64,000 nucleotides of DNA from Nocardioides dongkuii (GTDB lineage: Bacteria; Actinomycetota; Actinomycetes; Propionibacteriales; Nocardioidaceae): contig NZ_CP059903.1 in the NCBI RefSeq assembly GCF_014127485.1, forward strand, positions 3,408,001-3,472,000, given 5' to 3'. A model generated the notes under the pieces. The model made no database searches and was not told the origin of the DNA. It worked only from the letters and a program-made list of their open reading frames with translations. Below are positions 34,134 through 42,932 of this stretch, one piece after another (position 1 is the first letter of the stretch; the number at the start of each line of letters is the position of its first letter). A program made the translations under genes and the position numbers.

Positions 34134-34880
34134 GTGACCGACTCGCAGAACCAGCACAACGCGGAATCATCCGCACCCGACGATCAGGTCGGGGAACAGT
34201 CATCTCCGCCTGCCTGGACGCCCATGGGCCGACCTGATTACGCCGCTCCAGTTTCGCCGCGCCGCAGCCGTAAAGGCCTTTGGGCGACCCTCGTCGCCAT
34301 CGTCGTGGTGCTGGCGATCTCGGGGGCCGTCGCCGCGGTTCTCATCGTCAACCATCGAGCCGATGTTGCTGCGCAGGAACGGCGCGACGAGGCGGCGCGC
34401 GAAAGGGCCGAGGAGGAGCGCCTGGCCGCCGAGGCAGAAGCAGAGCGAGCGGCCGAAGAAGCCGCCGAGCAAGTGCGCGTACAGGGGATCTACGACAACT
34501 GTGTCAGCCAACTCGGGCCACTCCTCAACGCCCTCAACATCGTCGATGCCCGTCTCGACGTCGGCCTCAGCCAGCAAGAACTATCCGACCTCGTCGGCAA
34601 GGTCTCGGTGGCGTACAGCAAGATGGATGTGCCGAGCCTGGGCAAGGACGACTGTCTGACGGCGGGCGCCAACCTTGAGTCCGCCTTCAACCAGTACGTA
34701 ACGACCGTGTCCGACTGGAACGACTGCATCTTCGACTACGGCTGCGACACCGACGACATCGAGCCCGCCATGCAAGCGAAGTGGACGGCCGCCTCGAACC
34801 ACATCGATAAGGCACGCCGGGCGATGGAGCGTCTGAACCCTTCAAGCCCAACCTTCAACGGACCCGGAAGCGCCGCCTGA
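34134..34880 (+). CDS. Single-pass membrane protein with coiled coil
   Basis: I choose GTG 34134 (AGGAAAG 6 bases before) giving 248 residues; the frame is open 90 bases further upstream. An acidic/Gln-rich cytoplasmic part is followed by a membrane helix (about residues 50-70, LWATLVAIVVVLAISGAVAA), a charged Ala/Glu/Arg coiled coil (about 75-115), and an outer domain with four Cys (YDNCVSQLG, KDDCLTAG, WNDCIFDYGC). No family is recognised. The neighbouring lipoprotein is divergent, so the pair could act together at the surface, but that is only positional. Confidence 0.72.
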   Translation: MTDSQNQHNAESSAPDDQVGEQSSPPAWTPMGRPDYAAPVSPRRSRKGLWATLVAIVVVLAISGAVAAVLIVNHRADVAAQERRDEAARERAEEERLAAEAEAERAAEEAAEQVRVQGIYDNCVSQLGPLLNALNIVDARLDVGLSQQELSDLVGKVSVAYSKMDVPSLGKDDCLTAGANLESAFNQYVTTVSDWNDCIFDYGCDTDDIEPAMQAKWTAASNHIDKARRAMERLNPSSPTFNGPGSAA

Positions 34881-35055
34881 CGATCAGCCAGTGGGCCGGG
34901 CAAGACGGGGAGTTGCTCTTTGCCTTCACCAACAGGGTGCGCTCGCAAGCGGTAGTAAGACGCACCGGCTGGAGCGCCGCGTAGGCCAGACAAGTCGAAG
35001 CTCGCCGCCTACCCTGCTGGGGGGTTCTGCAGGGCCCCAAGGCGGGAGCGGCGAA

Positions 35056-36012
35056 GTGAGAGCAGTCATCCATGGCCAGTACGGCGGTCCTGAGGTGCTC
35101 CGCATCGAGGACGTGCCGATGCCCTCGCCCGCCGCCGGTCAGGTGCTGATCAAGGTCGCGGCGACCTCGATCAACCTCAGCGACTGGGAGTGCCTGCGTG
35201 GCTCGCCCGTCTACGCGCGGATCGGCGGCTGGCGTTCTCCGGCGCGCCCGACGCTCGGCTCGGACATCGCCGGCGTGGTCGAGGCGACCGGCGACGGGGT
35301 GACCCGTTTTCGCGCTGGGGATGAGGTGTACGGCGACAACCTCGCGCTCAAGGGCGGCTTCGCGGAGTACGCCGTGGCACCGGAGTCGGTGCTGGCCCGC
35401 AAGCCGTCTGCGTTGACGTTCGCGCAGGCCGCGACCGTCCTGCAGCCGGGAGCGATCGCCTGGCAAGGGACCAGCTGGGCACGGCCAGGGTCGCGGGTGC
35501 TGATCAACGGCGCCGGCGGAGGCTCGGGGTCGTTCGCCATCCAGCTCGCGAAGCGAGCGGGTGCCCACGTCACCGGCGTCGACAACGGCAAGAAGCTGGA
35601 CTTCATGCTGTCCCTGGGCGCCGACCACGTGGTCGACTACACCGCGGACGACTTCACGCGCCTGTCCCAGCCCTTCGACCTGATCCTGGACCTGGTCGCG
35701 CATCGGTCGGTCTTCGCCTACCGGCGCGCGCTGAATCGTGGGGGCCGCTACCGGTGTGTCGGTGGGTCGGTCGGCACGTTGCTCCGGGTGCTCACCGCCG
35801 GTTCGGTGCTCGGGCTCCTCAGCCGCCGCTCCATCGGGGTGCTCGCCGTGAAGGCGGGCCCGGTCCGCTTCCAGCCGCTCGCCGACCTGTGCGCTCAGGG
35901 GGAGATAGCGATTCCCATCGACCGGACCTTCTCCCTCGAGGAAGCCCCTGCCGCGCTCGCGTACGTCGGAGAAGGGCAGGCGCTCGGCAAGGTCGTGATC
36001 GTGCCGTCATAG
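35056..36012 (+). CDS. Zinc-less MDR oxidoreductase (quinone-reductase-like)
   Basis: A 318-residue medium-chain dehydrogenase starting at GTG 35056. The N-terminal GROES-like domain (GGPEVLRIEDVPMPSPAAGQ) lacks catalytic zinc ligands, and the NADPH motif is NGAGGGSGSFAIQLAKRAG, then DHVVDY. This is the quinone oxidoreductase/NAD(P)-dependent alcohol dehydrogenase branch, which reduces quinones or enones. GC and codon use are core-like, unlike the genes on either side, so this gene may be ancestral within the otherwise foreign-looking block. The substrate is unknown. Confidence 0.9.
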   Translation: MRAVIHGQYGGPEVLRIEDVPMPSPAAGQVLIKVAATSINLSDWECLRGSPVYARIGGWRSPARPTLGSDIAGVVEATGDGVTRFRAGDEVYGDNLALKGGFAEYAVAPESVLARKPSALTFAQAATVLQPGAIAWQGTSWARPGSRVLINGAGGGSGSFAIQLAKRAGAHVTGVDNGKKLDFMLSLGADHVVDYTADDFTRLSQPFDLILDLVAHRSVFAYRRALNRGGRYRCVGGSVGTLLRVLTAGSVLGLLSRRSIGVLAVKAGPVRFQPLADLCAQGEIAIPIDRTFSLEEAPAALAYVGEGQALGKVVIVPS

Positions 36013-36125
36013 GGTCGCTGCGCCGAGCCGGTCCTCGCGACGCTGCTGCGTCTGTGACGCGTCAATGTGGCGGCTGATGCAGCGGAAGGACGCGGGTCGC
36101 ACGACCGCGGCAGTAACGTCGCATC

Positions 36126-36689
36126 ATGCAGATGGAGTCGGCCGACGCATGGTCGGGATGGGCATCAACGCTTCTCGGCGCAGTTCTGGGGGCCCTTACT
36201 GTGGTACTTGGCGTGCTCTTGGCGTACCGGTACGGCGAGCGCTCCCGCCGCGACGAGCTGCGAGAAGCCGACGCACGGAAGGCAGCGGACGAGCGCGCTG
36301 CCGCCGCTGCTCAGCTCATGGTCGAAGTCAGCAATCTTCGCGACGATGTCTGCGGACGTAGGAGGGGCTTGGCGGGCACGGCAGTGCTGTGGCGCATGCG
36401 TAATGCGTTGTTCACTACCTACGTGCCACTGGGCGGCTATCCCAGCTATCGCGTGGTCCACGACTTCTACGACACGTCCCTCGCTTGGCGGCAGTGGGTC
36501 CGTGATTCGCAGTTCTTGGTGACGGCGGACGAGTTGACGTCCACGTATCCAGTCGTGCAGGGATACCAGAAGGCGCTCGCTGGCTATGGCGACGGGGTGA
36601 TCGAGGTTTTGCAGGACCACCTCGAGGATCCCGCGCTCACATTTGTGCCGCCCGCTCTACCTACGCTGCCGCAGTTGCCCAGGCCTTAA
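36126..36689 (+). CDS. Short membrane-anchored protein, unknown
   Basis: A 187-residue protein with one N-terminal membrane helix (about residues 13-34, STLLGAVLGALTVVLGVLLA) followed by a charged helical region (RYGERSRRDELREADARKAA) and a cytoplasmic-type C-terminal domain with aromatic residues (LAWRQWVRDSQFLV). The end is Pro-rich. I do not recognise it; similar N-terminally anchored helical proteins are common in actinobacterial accessory regions. The GC content is visibly lower than in core genes. An alternative ATG lies two codons downstream. It is probably transcribed alone. Confidence 0.65.
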   Translation: MQMESADAWSGWASTLLGAVLGALTVVLGVLLAYRYGERSRRDELREADARKAADERAAAAAQLMVEVSNLRDDVCGRRRGLAGTAVLWRMRNALFTTYVPLGGYPSYRVVHDFYDTSLAWRQWVRDSQFLVTADELTSTYPVVQGYQKALAGYGDGVIEVLQDHLEDPALTFVPPALPTLPQLPRP

Positions 36690-37163
36690 GCCAGCCGACC
36701 GCGCCGGACCAAACCGATGCGCGTTACCCGTGCTACCGGTGTCGGTTGTGGTGGACTGTGAAGCCGTGTGTTTGCGCGAGGCACGGACCGCGGCGATGGC
36801 GAGGGCGCGGACAGGCACACCACACCGGCAACAGCAGGGTCGTTACGGCCACAGGCGGTGGAGAGACATTTCCGGGCCGCACGGATCGGGGCGATCCGGT
36901 AGGGCCAGTACGGACTGCGATGTCGAATGGGTGCAAGTAGCGCTTCGTGGGCATCGGAGGGCGCGTTGATCACGCGTCCGGGTTCGCGAGCGGTTGTGAG
37001 GAGGGTTCGACTCGAGGAGACGTGCAAGACCTCCCGTGCTTGGGGAGTTCAGCGAGTGTCTTGCACGCGCGAGCGGGTCGTCCATCGGCACCGAGGTTGC
37101 AATGAGCCCCTGCTGCCGTTGAGACGGACAGACGCACGCTGCGGCGCGCGGCCCCAGGGGTGG
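36690..37163. other. 474-base gap without a supportable gene
   Basis: Only short, unconserved frames occur here. A structured element is visible at 37021-37067: CGTGCAAGAC and its reverse complement GTCTTGCACG (37058-37067) enclose a smaller CTCCC/GGGAG pair. It lies beyond the end of the DUF2510 gene on the minus strand and could act as its terminator, though about 100 bases away. I see no transposase remnant or tRNA. Confidence 0.5.
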
Positions 37164-38201
37164 TCAGCAGAAGCGGGTCGGGCAGAGCCAGCCAGGGACA
37201 TTGACGTCGTCGTCATCATCACCGTCGATATACACGTCAAAGTCGTCGTCCTGCACCTGCGCCTGCTCCCGAGCCCACTCCTTATCCTCATCCAGCACGT
37301 AGTAGACGAAAAGTTGGCCGACGCGAAGTCGGGTTCCCGCGACTGGCCAGGCAAGCTTCGTGTTCCGAAGGTCTGTCCCGTTCCTTGGAGCGAGGAGTCC
37401 CCTGCGGGCCTGCCCCTCAGCGCGGGGCTCGATCGAGGGGTCGAACTTCAGGTCCGTCCGGTAGGGAGGGACCGACTCGATCCGTTTCGACCTTCGCGTT
37501 TCGTAGCCGCGCGGGTATCGGACGAGCACCAATTCTCGAATCTTGTCGAACGTGGGGTGGTACTGCAGGAACTCGTCGCCGTAGCCGAGGTTCTCCTCGT
37601 AGTAGCCGCCGTATCTCTTGCGGATCTCCGGCATCCGGGGGTGGTTGCGAAACCATTGGTACTCGCGGTCCCTTAGGAGGAAGACGGTGAGGGTCTCGTC
37701 GAGGTCGAGCGAGCTGCCTCCGGCTGGGACCGTCCTGATCACATTCCAGTGCTCGGCACCACCGATCTTGCGGCGCCGTGGTGCGAGATCGCGAAGGTCG
37801 GTCTTCGCGTCCGGGTTCGCGTCCTTGAGCTCAGCTTGCGCTTTGTCCAGCCTTAGGCCATCGAGCTTCGGCACCGTCCAAGTTTTCGGCTCCGGCTTCC
37901 CTGACCTCTCACCCTTTTCAGGGGTCTCCTCTAGGGCGCCACCGATTGTGCTCAATACGGTGAAGAGCAGAACGACGGCCAGGACTGCAGTAAGGATCTT
38001 GTGCCGTGAGAACCAGGAGCGCTGGCCGCTGGTTATCCACGCCGAGGGCTTGCCGGTCCGGGCCGCACCGGTCCGCGGGGTCGTGTGGGCCGGCTGCGGC
38101 GGGACCGGATGGAAGTGCTCGGCCCATTGGGCGCCGTTCCAGTACCGCAACCTCGTTGAGTCGTGCGGGTCGTGGTACCACCCGGCTGATGGGTCCGGCA
38201 T
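37164..38201 (-). CDS. DUF2510 membrane protein with PASTA-like outer domain
   Basis: I start at the ATG at 38201 (345 residues) because the DUF2510 motif follows at once (SAGWYHDPHDSTRLRYWNG). A Pro/Thr linker leads to a membrane helix (about residues 67-88, ILTAVLAVVLLFTVLSTIGG). Outside, TVPKLDGLRLDKAQAELKDA with a later VPAGGSSLDLDETLTVFLL block matches the PASTA pattern. The C-terminal half is not recognised and ends in an acidic run (DDDDDD-like) and LCPTRFC. DUF2510 proteins are actinobacterial membrane proteins of unknown role; PASTA domains bind peptidoglycan fragments. Moderate GC, accessory-like. Confidence 0.72.
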   Translation of the reverse strand: MPDPSAGWYHDPHDSTRLRYWNGAQWAEHFHPVPPQPAHTTPRTGAARTGKPSAWITSGQRSWFSRHKILTAVLAVVLLFTVLSTIGGALEETPEKGERSGKPEPKTWTVPKLDGLRLDKAQAELKDANPDAKTDLRDLAPRRRKIGGAEHWNVIRTVPAGGSSLDLDETLTVFLLRDREYQWFRNHPRMPEIRKRYGGYYEENLGYGDEFLQYHPTFDKIRELVLVRYPRGYETRRSKRIESVPPYRTDLKFDPSIEPRAEGQARRGLLAPRNGTDLRNTKLAWPVAGTRLRVGQLFVYYVLDEDKEWAREQAQVQDDDFDVYIDGDDDDDVNVPGWLCPTRFC

Positions 38202-38379
38202 ACCTGGAGCGTAAAGCGATGGTCGGTTCTTTGCGGAGGAACCGTCCCAGACGGCCAACTTGAGGTCTGCTGGGACTCGTATGACGAGCCGCTCGCGCGT
38301 AATAAAAGAAGCGCACTCCCGTCGGGCATGAGCGGGCGGCGTCACGCGGCCCCGAAAGCGGCGAAAGGGGCTAGCCCGT

Positions 38380-39093
38380 CTACCGAGCCAGCGAACGCGT
38401 GATCACGGCATTCGCAGCCCGCTGGAAACCCGCGACCACAGCCTCTAGCGTGAGCCGCCGCAGCAACGGCAGCGTGGCCTCGAGCCGAGCGGCCTCCTCG
38501 GGGGTGTGCGCGTCTCGGCGGTACGGCGCGAGCACCTCGGCGCGGAGGATCTCGGTGAGCTCGTCGGCGAGGGCGTCCATGTGGCGGGTGATCGCGTCGC
38601 CGGCGGCGCCGATCCCCTCGGGGGCGATGTCGAGGTCGAGCAGCTCCAGGCCGATCCGCAGGTTGGGCATCGCACGCCAGCCGCGGCCGTGGCGGGTCAG
38701 CAGGCCCAGGCGCACGAGCAGGTCGAGGTCGGTGGCTGAGAGCTTGCGTCCCGCCTCCGCCTCCAGCTCGCGCTTGGTGACCTCTCGCGCCGGCGAGGAG
38801 GTCCAGGAGGTGAGCATCGTCCGCTGGAGCGCGATGTCCTCCACGGTGGCGTCGTCCGGCAGCGACGCGACGTACCGCTCGACGGCCTGGAGGGTGAACC
38901 CGTGGTCCTGCAGCGCCCGCACCAGCTCGAGGTAGGCGCGGTGCAGCGGCCCGTAGTAGGCCACCCGCCCGCGGCGTACCGGCGCCGGGAGCAGCCCCAG
39001 CCCCGCGTAGTACCGCGTCGTGCGCACCGTCAGGCCGACGGCTGCGGCGAGCTCGTCGACGGTGAGCAGGTCTTCCTCGGTCACGACTGGCAC
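38380..39093 (-). CDS. MerR family transcriptional regulator
   Basis: A 237-residue regulator with an N-terminal MerR winged helix: LLTVDELAAAVGLTVRTTRY, YAGLGLLPAPVRRGRVAYYG, then LVRALQDHGFTLQAVERY. The C-terminal about 150 residues are a helical effector domain without the Cys cluster of metal sensors, as in MerR regulators of fatty-acid or stress genes. It is divergent from an acyl-CoA dehydrogenase, with palindromes in the 69-base interval, so that gene is the likely target. The ATG at 39093 gives the full domain. Confidence 0.9.
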   Translation of the reverse strand: MPVVTEEDLLTVDELAAAVGLTVRTTRYYAGLGLLPAPVRRGRVAYYGPLHRAYLELVRALQDHGFTLQAVERYVASLPDDATVEDIALQRTMLTSWTSSPAREVTKRELEAEAGRKLSATDLDLLVRLGLLTRHGRGWRAMPNLRIGLELLDLDIAPEGIGAAGDAITRHMDALADELTEILRAEVLAPYRRDAHTPEEAARLEATLPLLRRLTLEAVVAGFQRAANAVITRSLAR

Positions 39094-39101
39094 AGTAGAC
39101 C

Positions 39102-39133
39102 TTGAACCTTGACAGCGTTGCTGTAACAGTTAC
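39102..39133. promoter_or_regulatory. Operator/promoter between MerR and acyl-CoA dehydrogenase
   Basis: Two adjacent palindromes lie here: ACAGC-GTT-GCTGT (39112-39124) and GTAAC-A-GTTAC (39123-39133). Candidate -35 hexamers TTGAAC (39102) and TTGACA (39109) precede them. A dyad overlapping the promoter spacer is the classic MerR arrangement. Confidence 0.6.
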
Positions 39134-39162
39134 GTCGTCATCCACGACTCGTAGGAGCCCTC

Positions 39163-40311
39163 ATGCCTGACCGTCCCACCATCCTCGAGCAGGAGCACGA
39201 AGACTTCCGCCGCACCGCCCGCGCGTTCCTCGAGCGCGAGGTGGTCCCCCACCACGAGCAGTGGGAGAAGGACGGCCAGGTCGACCGCGCCGTCTGGACC
39301 AAGGCCGGCGATGCGGGGCTGCTCTGCTTCGACGTCGAGGAGGAGTACGGCGGCCCGGGGATCCGCGACTTCCGCTACAACATGGTGCTGGCCGAGGAGA
39401 TCTCCAAGGTCGGCGCGAGCGGGCTCGGCTTCCCGGTCCACAGCGACATCATCGTCCCCTACATCAGCCAGCTCGGCACCGAGGAGCAGAAGAAGCGCTG
39501 GCTCCCGGGCCTGGTGAGCGGCGAGCTGATCTCCGCGATCGCGATGACCGAGCCGGGCGCCGGCTCGGACCTCCAGGGCATCAAGACCTCCGCCGTCGAC
39601 CAGGGCGACCACTTCCTGCTCAACGGCTCGAAGACGTTCATCAGCAACGGCATCCTGGCCGACCTCGTGATCGTCGTCGCCCGCACCGACCCCGACGCCA
39701 AGCACCAGGGCATCAGCCTGCTGGTCGTCGAGCGCGGCATGGCCGGCTTCGAGCGCGGCCGCAACCTCGACAAGATGGGCCTCAAGGCCCAGGACACCGC
39801 CGAGCTGTTCTTCGACAACGTGGTGGTGCCCAAGGAGAACGTGCTCGGCGACGAGGGCGCCGGCTTCATCAACCTGATGGTCAACCTGCCCCAGGAGCGG
39901 ATCTCGATCGCTGCGATCGCCATCGCCGCGATCGAGCACATCCTCGACCTGTGCCTGGACTACGCCAAGGAGCGCGAGGCGTTCGGCAAGCCGATCGGCA
40001 AGTTCCAGCACAACCGCTTCCTGCTCGCCGAGATGGCTACGGAGGCGCACATCGCGCGCCTCTTCGTCAACGACTGCGTCCTGAAGCTCAACGCGGGCCA
40101 GGTCGACACCTCGCTCGCCTCGATGGCGAAGTGGTGGACCACCGAGCTGCAGAAGAAGTTCGCCGACCAGGGCGTGCAGCTGCACGGCGGCTACGGCTAC
40201 ATGAACGAGTACCCCATCTCCAAGGCGTACGTCGACAGCCGGATCCAGACCATCTACGGCGGCACCACCGAGATCCAGAAGGAGATCATCGGCCGCGGCC
40301 TGGGGATCTGA
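39163..40311 (+). CDS. Acyl-CoA dehydrogenase
   Basis: A 382-residue flavoprotein of fatty-acid or branched-chain oxidation. It introduces a 2,3 double bond into acyl-CoA. Visible signatures are AIAMTEPGAGSDLQGIKTSA (FAD/substrate loop), NGSKTFISNGI, YAKEREAFGKPIGKFQ and, near the end, QLHGGYGYMNEYPISK and IYGGTTEIQKEIIGR. The catalytic base in this subfamily is the Glu or the equivalent earlier position; I did not fix which. It is divergent from the MerR regulator. The nearest relatives are long-chain or citronellyl-type dehydrogenases, but the substrate is unproven. Confidence 0.94.
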   Translation: MPDRPTILEQEHEDFRRTARAFLEREVVPHHEQWEKDGQVDRAVWTKAGDAGLLCFDVEEEYGGPGIRDFRYNMVLAEEISKVGASGLGFPVHSDIIVPYISQLGTEEQKKRWLPGLVSGELISAIAMTEPGAGSDLQGIKTSAVDQGDHFLLNGSKTFISNGILADLVIVVARTDPDAKHQGISLLVVERGMAGFERGRNLDKMGLKAQDTAELFFDNVVVPKENVLGDEGAGFINLMVNLPQERISIAAIAIAAIEHILDLCLDYAKEREAFGKPIGKFQHNRFLLAEMATEAHIARLFVNDCVLKLNAGQVDTSLASMAKWWTTELQKKFADQGVQLHGGYGYMNEYPISKAYVDSRIQTIYGGTTEIQKEIIGRGLGI

Positions 40312-40420
40312 CCCTGGTCCTTCCCTGATCCCGGCGCGCATCGGCGAAACGGCCTGACGTCAAGAGGACTCCTCATCCTAGAGTGCTGAGCGAGCCCGCT
40401 CTTCAGGATCGAGGTCCCCG

Positions 40421-41905
40421 ATGCTCCGCCGCGCCCCTGCGCCCCGGTACGTCCGGTCGGCCTGGCTGTCCGTGGCGGGGCTCGCGGCCGTGGCGTGCGT
40501 GGGCTGGGTGCCGTTCATGGGGCGCACCCTCTCCCCCGACGAGGGCGGGATGCTCGTGGTCGCCGCGCAGTGGGCGGAGGGCTCCTCGCTGTACGGCGAC
40601 TACTGGGTCGACCGGCCTCCGGTGCTGATCGGGCTGTTCGCGATCGCCGACGCCCTGGGCGGGCCGTGGGCCCTGCGGCTGATGGGCGTGCTCGCGGTCG
40701 TCACGTCGGTGCTGCTCGCCGCGGCCGTCGGCCGGCTCGCCGTCCCGCGAGCGCGGCGGGCACCGCTCCTGGCGGCCGGCGCGGCCGCGGTCCTGCTGGC
40801 GACGCCGCTGTTCGGCGGCGGCGCCGTGAACGGCGAGCTGCTCGGCACGCCGTTCCTCCTCGCCGGCTTCGCGGCGGCGCTGCGGTCCACCGCGGCCCGT
40901 TCCACGGCCACCGGTCTCGGCTGGGGCGTGCTCGCGGGCGTCGCCGGCGCGAGCGCCGCGATGGTCAAGCAGAACCTCGTCGACGTCGGCGTGCTGGTGG
41001 TGGTCCTCGCCGTGCTGCGGTGGCGCGCCGAGGGACGCCTGCGCGGCCTGGCCGCGCCGGTGCTGCTCGGCTTCCTCGCCGGCGGGCTGGCGGCCGTCGC
41101 GGCCGCCGTCGGGATGGCCGCGCTCCGCGGCACCGACCCGGTCGCGCTCTGGGAGGCCGTGGTCGAGTTCCGCGGCGCCGCGGCCGCGACGATCGTCTCC
41201 TCGGCGACCGACACGACCACCCGCCGGCTGCTCGGCCTGGTCGGCGCCTTCGTGGGCAGCGGCGCGCCGTTCCTGGTGCTCGCGCTCGGCCGGGCCGTAC
41301 GGCGGCCCGCGCGCGACGACGTACCGGTCGACCTGCGGTGGCCGGCCGTCGCGGTCCTCGCCTGGGAGCTGGTCGCGGTCTACCTGGGCGGCAGCTACTG
41401 GCTGCACTACCTCACCGGGCTGGTCCCGGGCATCGTCCTGCTGGCCGCGGCGGCGGCGCAGCGGCCGGTCCTGCCGCGGCGGGCGCTGGCCTGGAGCTAC
41501 GGCTTCGCGGCGGCCTCCTCGCTCGCGGTGGTCGGCTTCGTGGCCGTCCACCCCGTGGAGCGGCCCGAGGAGCCGGTGATCGCGTACCTCCGCGACCGGG
41601 TCGAGCCCGGCGACACCGGCATGGTCGCCTTCGGCGCGGCCAACATCCTCGAGGCCGTCGACCTGCACAGCCCCTACCCCGACCTGTGGAGCCTGCCGGT
41701 GCGGGTGCGCGACCCCGACCTGGAGGAGCTGGCCGCCGTGCTGGCAGGCTCCGACCGCCCGACCTGGCTGATCGTCACCGGCCGCTCGCTCGACACCTGG
41801 GGCATCGACGCCACCCTCGCCGAGGGCCACGTCGAGGAGCACTACGAGCTGGTCGGGAGCCCCGGCCGCTTCACGATCTACCACCGGAAGGACCCCGCAC
41901 CGTGA
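40421..41905 (+). CDS. GT39-like membrane glycosyltransferase
   Basis: A 494-residue membrane protein with about 10-12 helices. The first extracytoplasmic loop has the acidic pair typical of GT-C enzymes (MGRTLSPDEGGMLVVAAQ), followed by WVDRPPVLIGLFAIADALGG, the region that binds lipid-linked donor in ArnT/PMT-type proteins. It probably transfers a sugar from a polyprenyl-phosphate donor to a lipid or wall polymer. The next gene, a PAP2-like protein, overlaps its stop by GTGA, so the two work as one operon. A Shine-Dalgarno sequence (GAGG) precedes the ATG. Confidence 0.8.
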   Translation: MLRRAPAPRYVRSAWLSVAGLAAVACVGWVPFMGRTLSPDEGGMLVVAAQWAEGSSLYGDYWVDRPPVLIGLFAIADALGGPWALRLMGVLAVVTSVLLAAAVGRLAVPRARRAPLLAAGAAAVLLATPLFGGGAVNGELLGTPFLLAGFAAALRSTAARSTATGLGWGVLAGVAGASAAMVKQNLVDVGVLVVVLAVLRWRAEGRLRGLAAPVLLGFLAGGLAAVAAAVGMAALRGTDPVALWEAVVEFRGAAAATIVSSATDTTTRRLLGLVGAFVGSGAPFLVLALGRAVRRPARDDVPVDLRWPAVAVLAWELVAVYLGGSYWLHYLTGLVPGIVLLAAAAAQRPVLPRRALAWSYGFAAASSLAVVGFVAVHPVERPEEPVIAYLRDRVEPGDTGMVAFGAANILEAVDLHSPYPDLWSLPVRVRDPDLEELAAVLAGSDRPTWLIVTGRSLDTWGIDATLAEGHVEEHYELVGSPGRFTIYHRKDPAP

Positions 41906-42843
41906 CGTCCGCGACCGCCGCCCCGCCGGCCGCCGTACCCCCCACGCGGCCGGAGGCGCGCCGCCGCGCCGTCGGTCTGTACGCCGTGGCGCTGGTCGCC
42001 TGGAGCCTGCTGATCGGCATCCCCAACGACACCATCGGGGTCTGCCTGTGGGTCTGGCTCGGCACCGTCGCCTGGTACGCCGAGTCCGCGCGCGAGGTCA
42101 GCCTCGCCTGGTGGCGCGACTGGCGCTGGCCGATGCTGCTGCTGGTCCTCTACTGGGTCGGCCGCGGCCTCGCCGACCAGACCGGGATGCCCGTCCACGT
42201 CACCGCGCCCATCCGGATGGACGAGTGGCTGGGCGGCGGGACCACGCCCACCGAGCAGCTCCAGTCCGCCTGGTGCGGCGACCCGTGCGCCAAGGGGACG
42301 CCGCCGCGCTGGTGGGACACCGCGCTCACCACCGTCTACGCCAGCCACTTCCTGGTCTCGCTCGGCCTCGCCGGCGTCCTGTGGGTGCGGGCCCGGCACG
42401 AGTGGGTGCGCTGGATCCGGCGGTTCGTCGCGATGAACCTCGCCGGGCTGGCGATCTACGTCGCCTACCCGATGGCGCCGCCGTGGATGGCCTCGCGCGA
42501 CGGGTTCATCGGCGAGGTCGCCCGGATCACCGGCCGCGGGTGGTCCGAGCTCGACCTGCACCGGCAGAACATCGTCCTGCACGGGATGGCCAACAAGGTC
42601 GCGGCGATGCCCTCGCTGCACGCCGGCTTCGCGTTCCTCGTGGCCTTCTACGCCGTGCAGCGGCTGCGCCACCCCGCCCGGTGGCTGCTGCTCGCCTACC
42701 CGCTGGCGATGTCGCTCGCGCTGGTCTACTTCGCCGAGCACTACGTCGTCGACGCGATCGCCGGGGCGCTGGTCGCCCTCGCGGTGCTGGTCGGCTGCTC
42801 GCTGTGGGAGCGGCGCCGGGCCGGTGCGGAGGAATCGGCCTAG
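41902..42843 (+). CDS. PAP2/inositolphosphotransferase-like membrane protein
   Basis: A 313-residue protein starting at GTG 41902, overlapping the stop of the glycosyltransferase gene. It has about six to seven helices. The PAP2 phosphatase motifs are visible: AMPSLHAGFAF (first His) and AEHYVVDAIAG (catalytic His and Asp). Proteins of this type include phosphatidic acid phosphatases and Aur1-like inositolphosphotransferases. A loop with CGDPCAKGTPPRWWD is typical of the actinobacterial branch. It likely processes a lipid phosphate in envelope synthesis together with the glycosyltransferase. Confidence 0.85.
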   Translation: MTSATAAPPAAVPPTRPEARRRAVGLYAVALVAWSLLIGIPNDTIGVCLWVWLGTVAWYAESAREVSLAWWRDWRWPMLLLVLYWVGRGLADQTGMPVHVTAPIRMDEWLGGGTTPTEQLQSAWCGDPCAKGTPPRWWDTALTTVYASHFLVSLGLAGVLWVRARHEWVRWIRRFVAMNLAGLAIYVAYPMAPPWMASRDGFIGEVARITGRGWSELDLHRQNIVLHGMANKVAAMPSLHAGFAFLVAFYAVQRLRHPARWLLLAYPLAMSLALVYFAEHYVVDAIAGALVALAVLVGCSLWERRRAGAEESA

Positions 42844-42932
42844 CCCCGGACCGATGAGTCCCGGCGGGGCTGCGGGTCTGTCTCAGGGAAACCCCGATGA
42901 CGACGACCCCCTCTTTCTGCTGGAGTGTTGAG

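Noticed and set aside
36733..36960. A possible transposase remnant in the 36.7-37.1 kb gap
   Set aside because: The short frames show no DDE or other transposase motif and no terminal inverted repeats.
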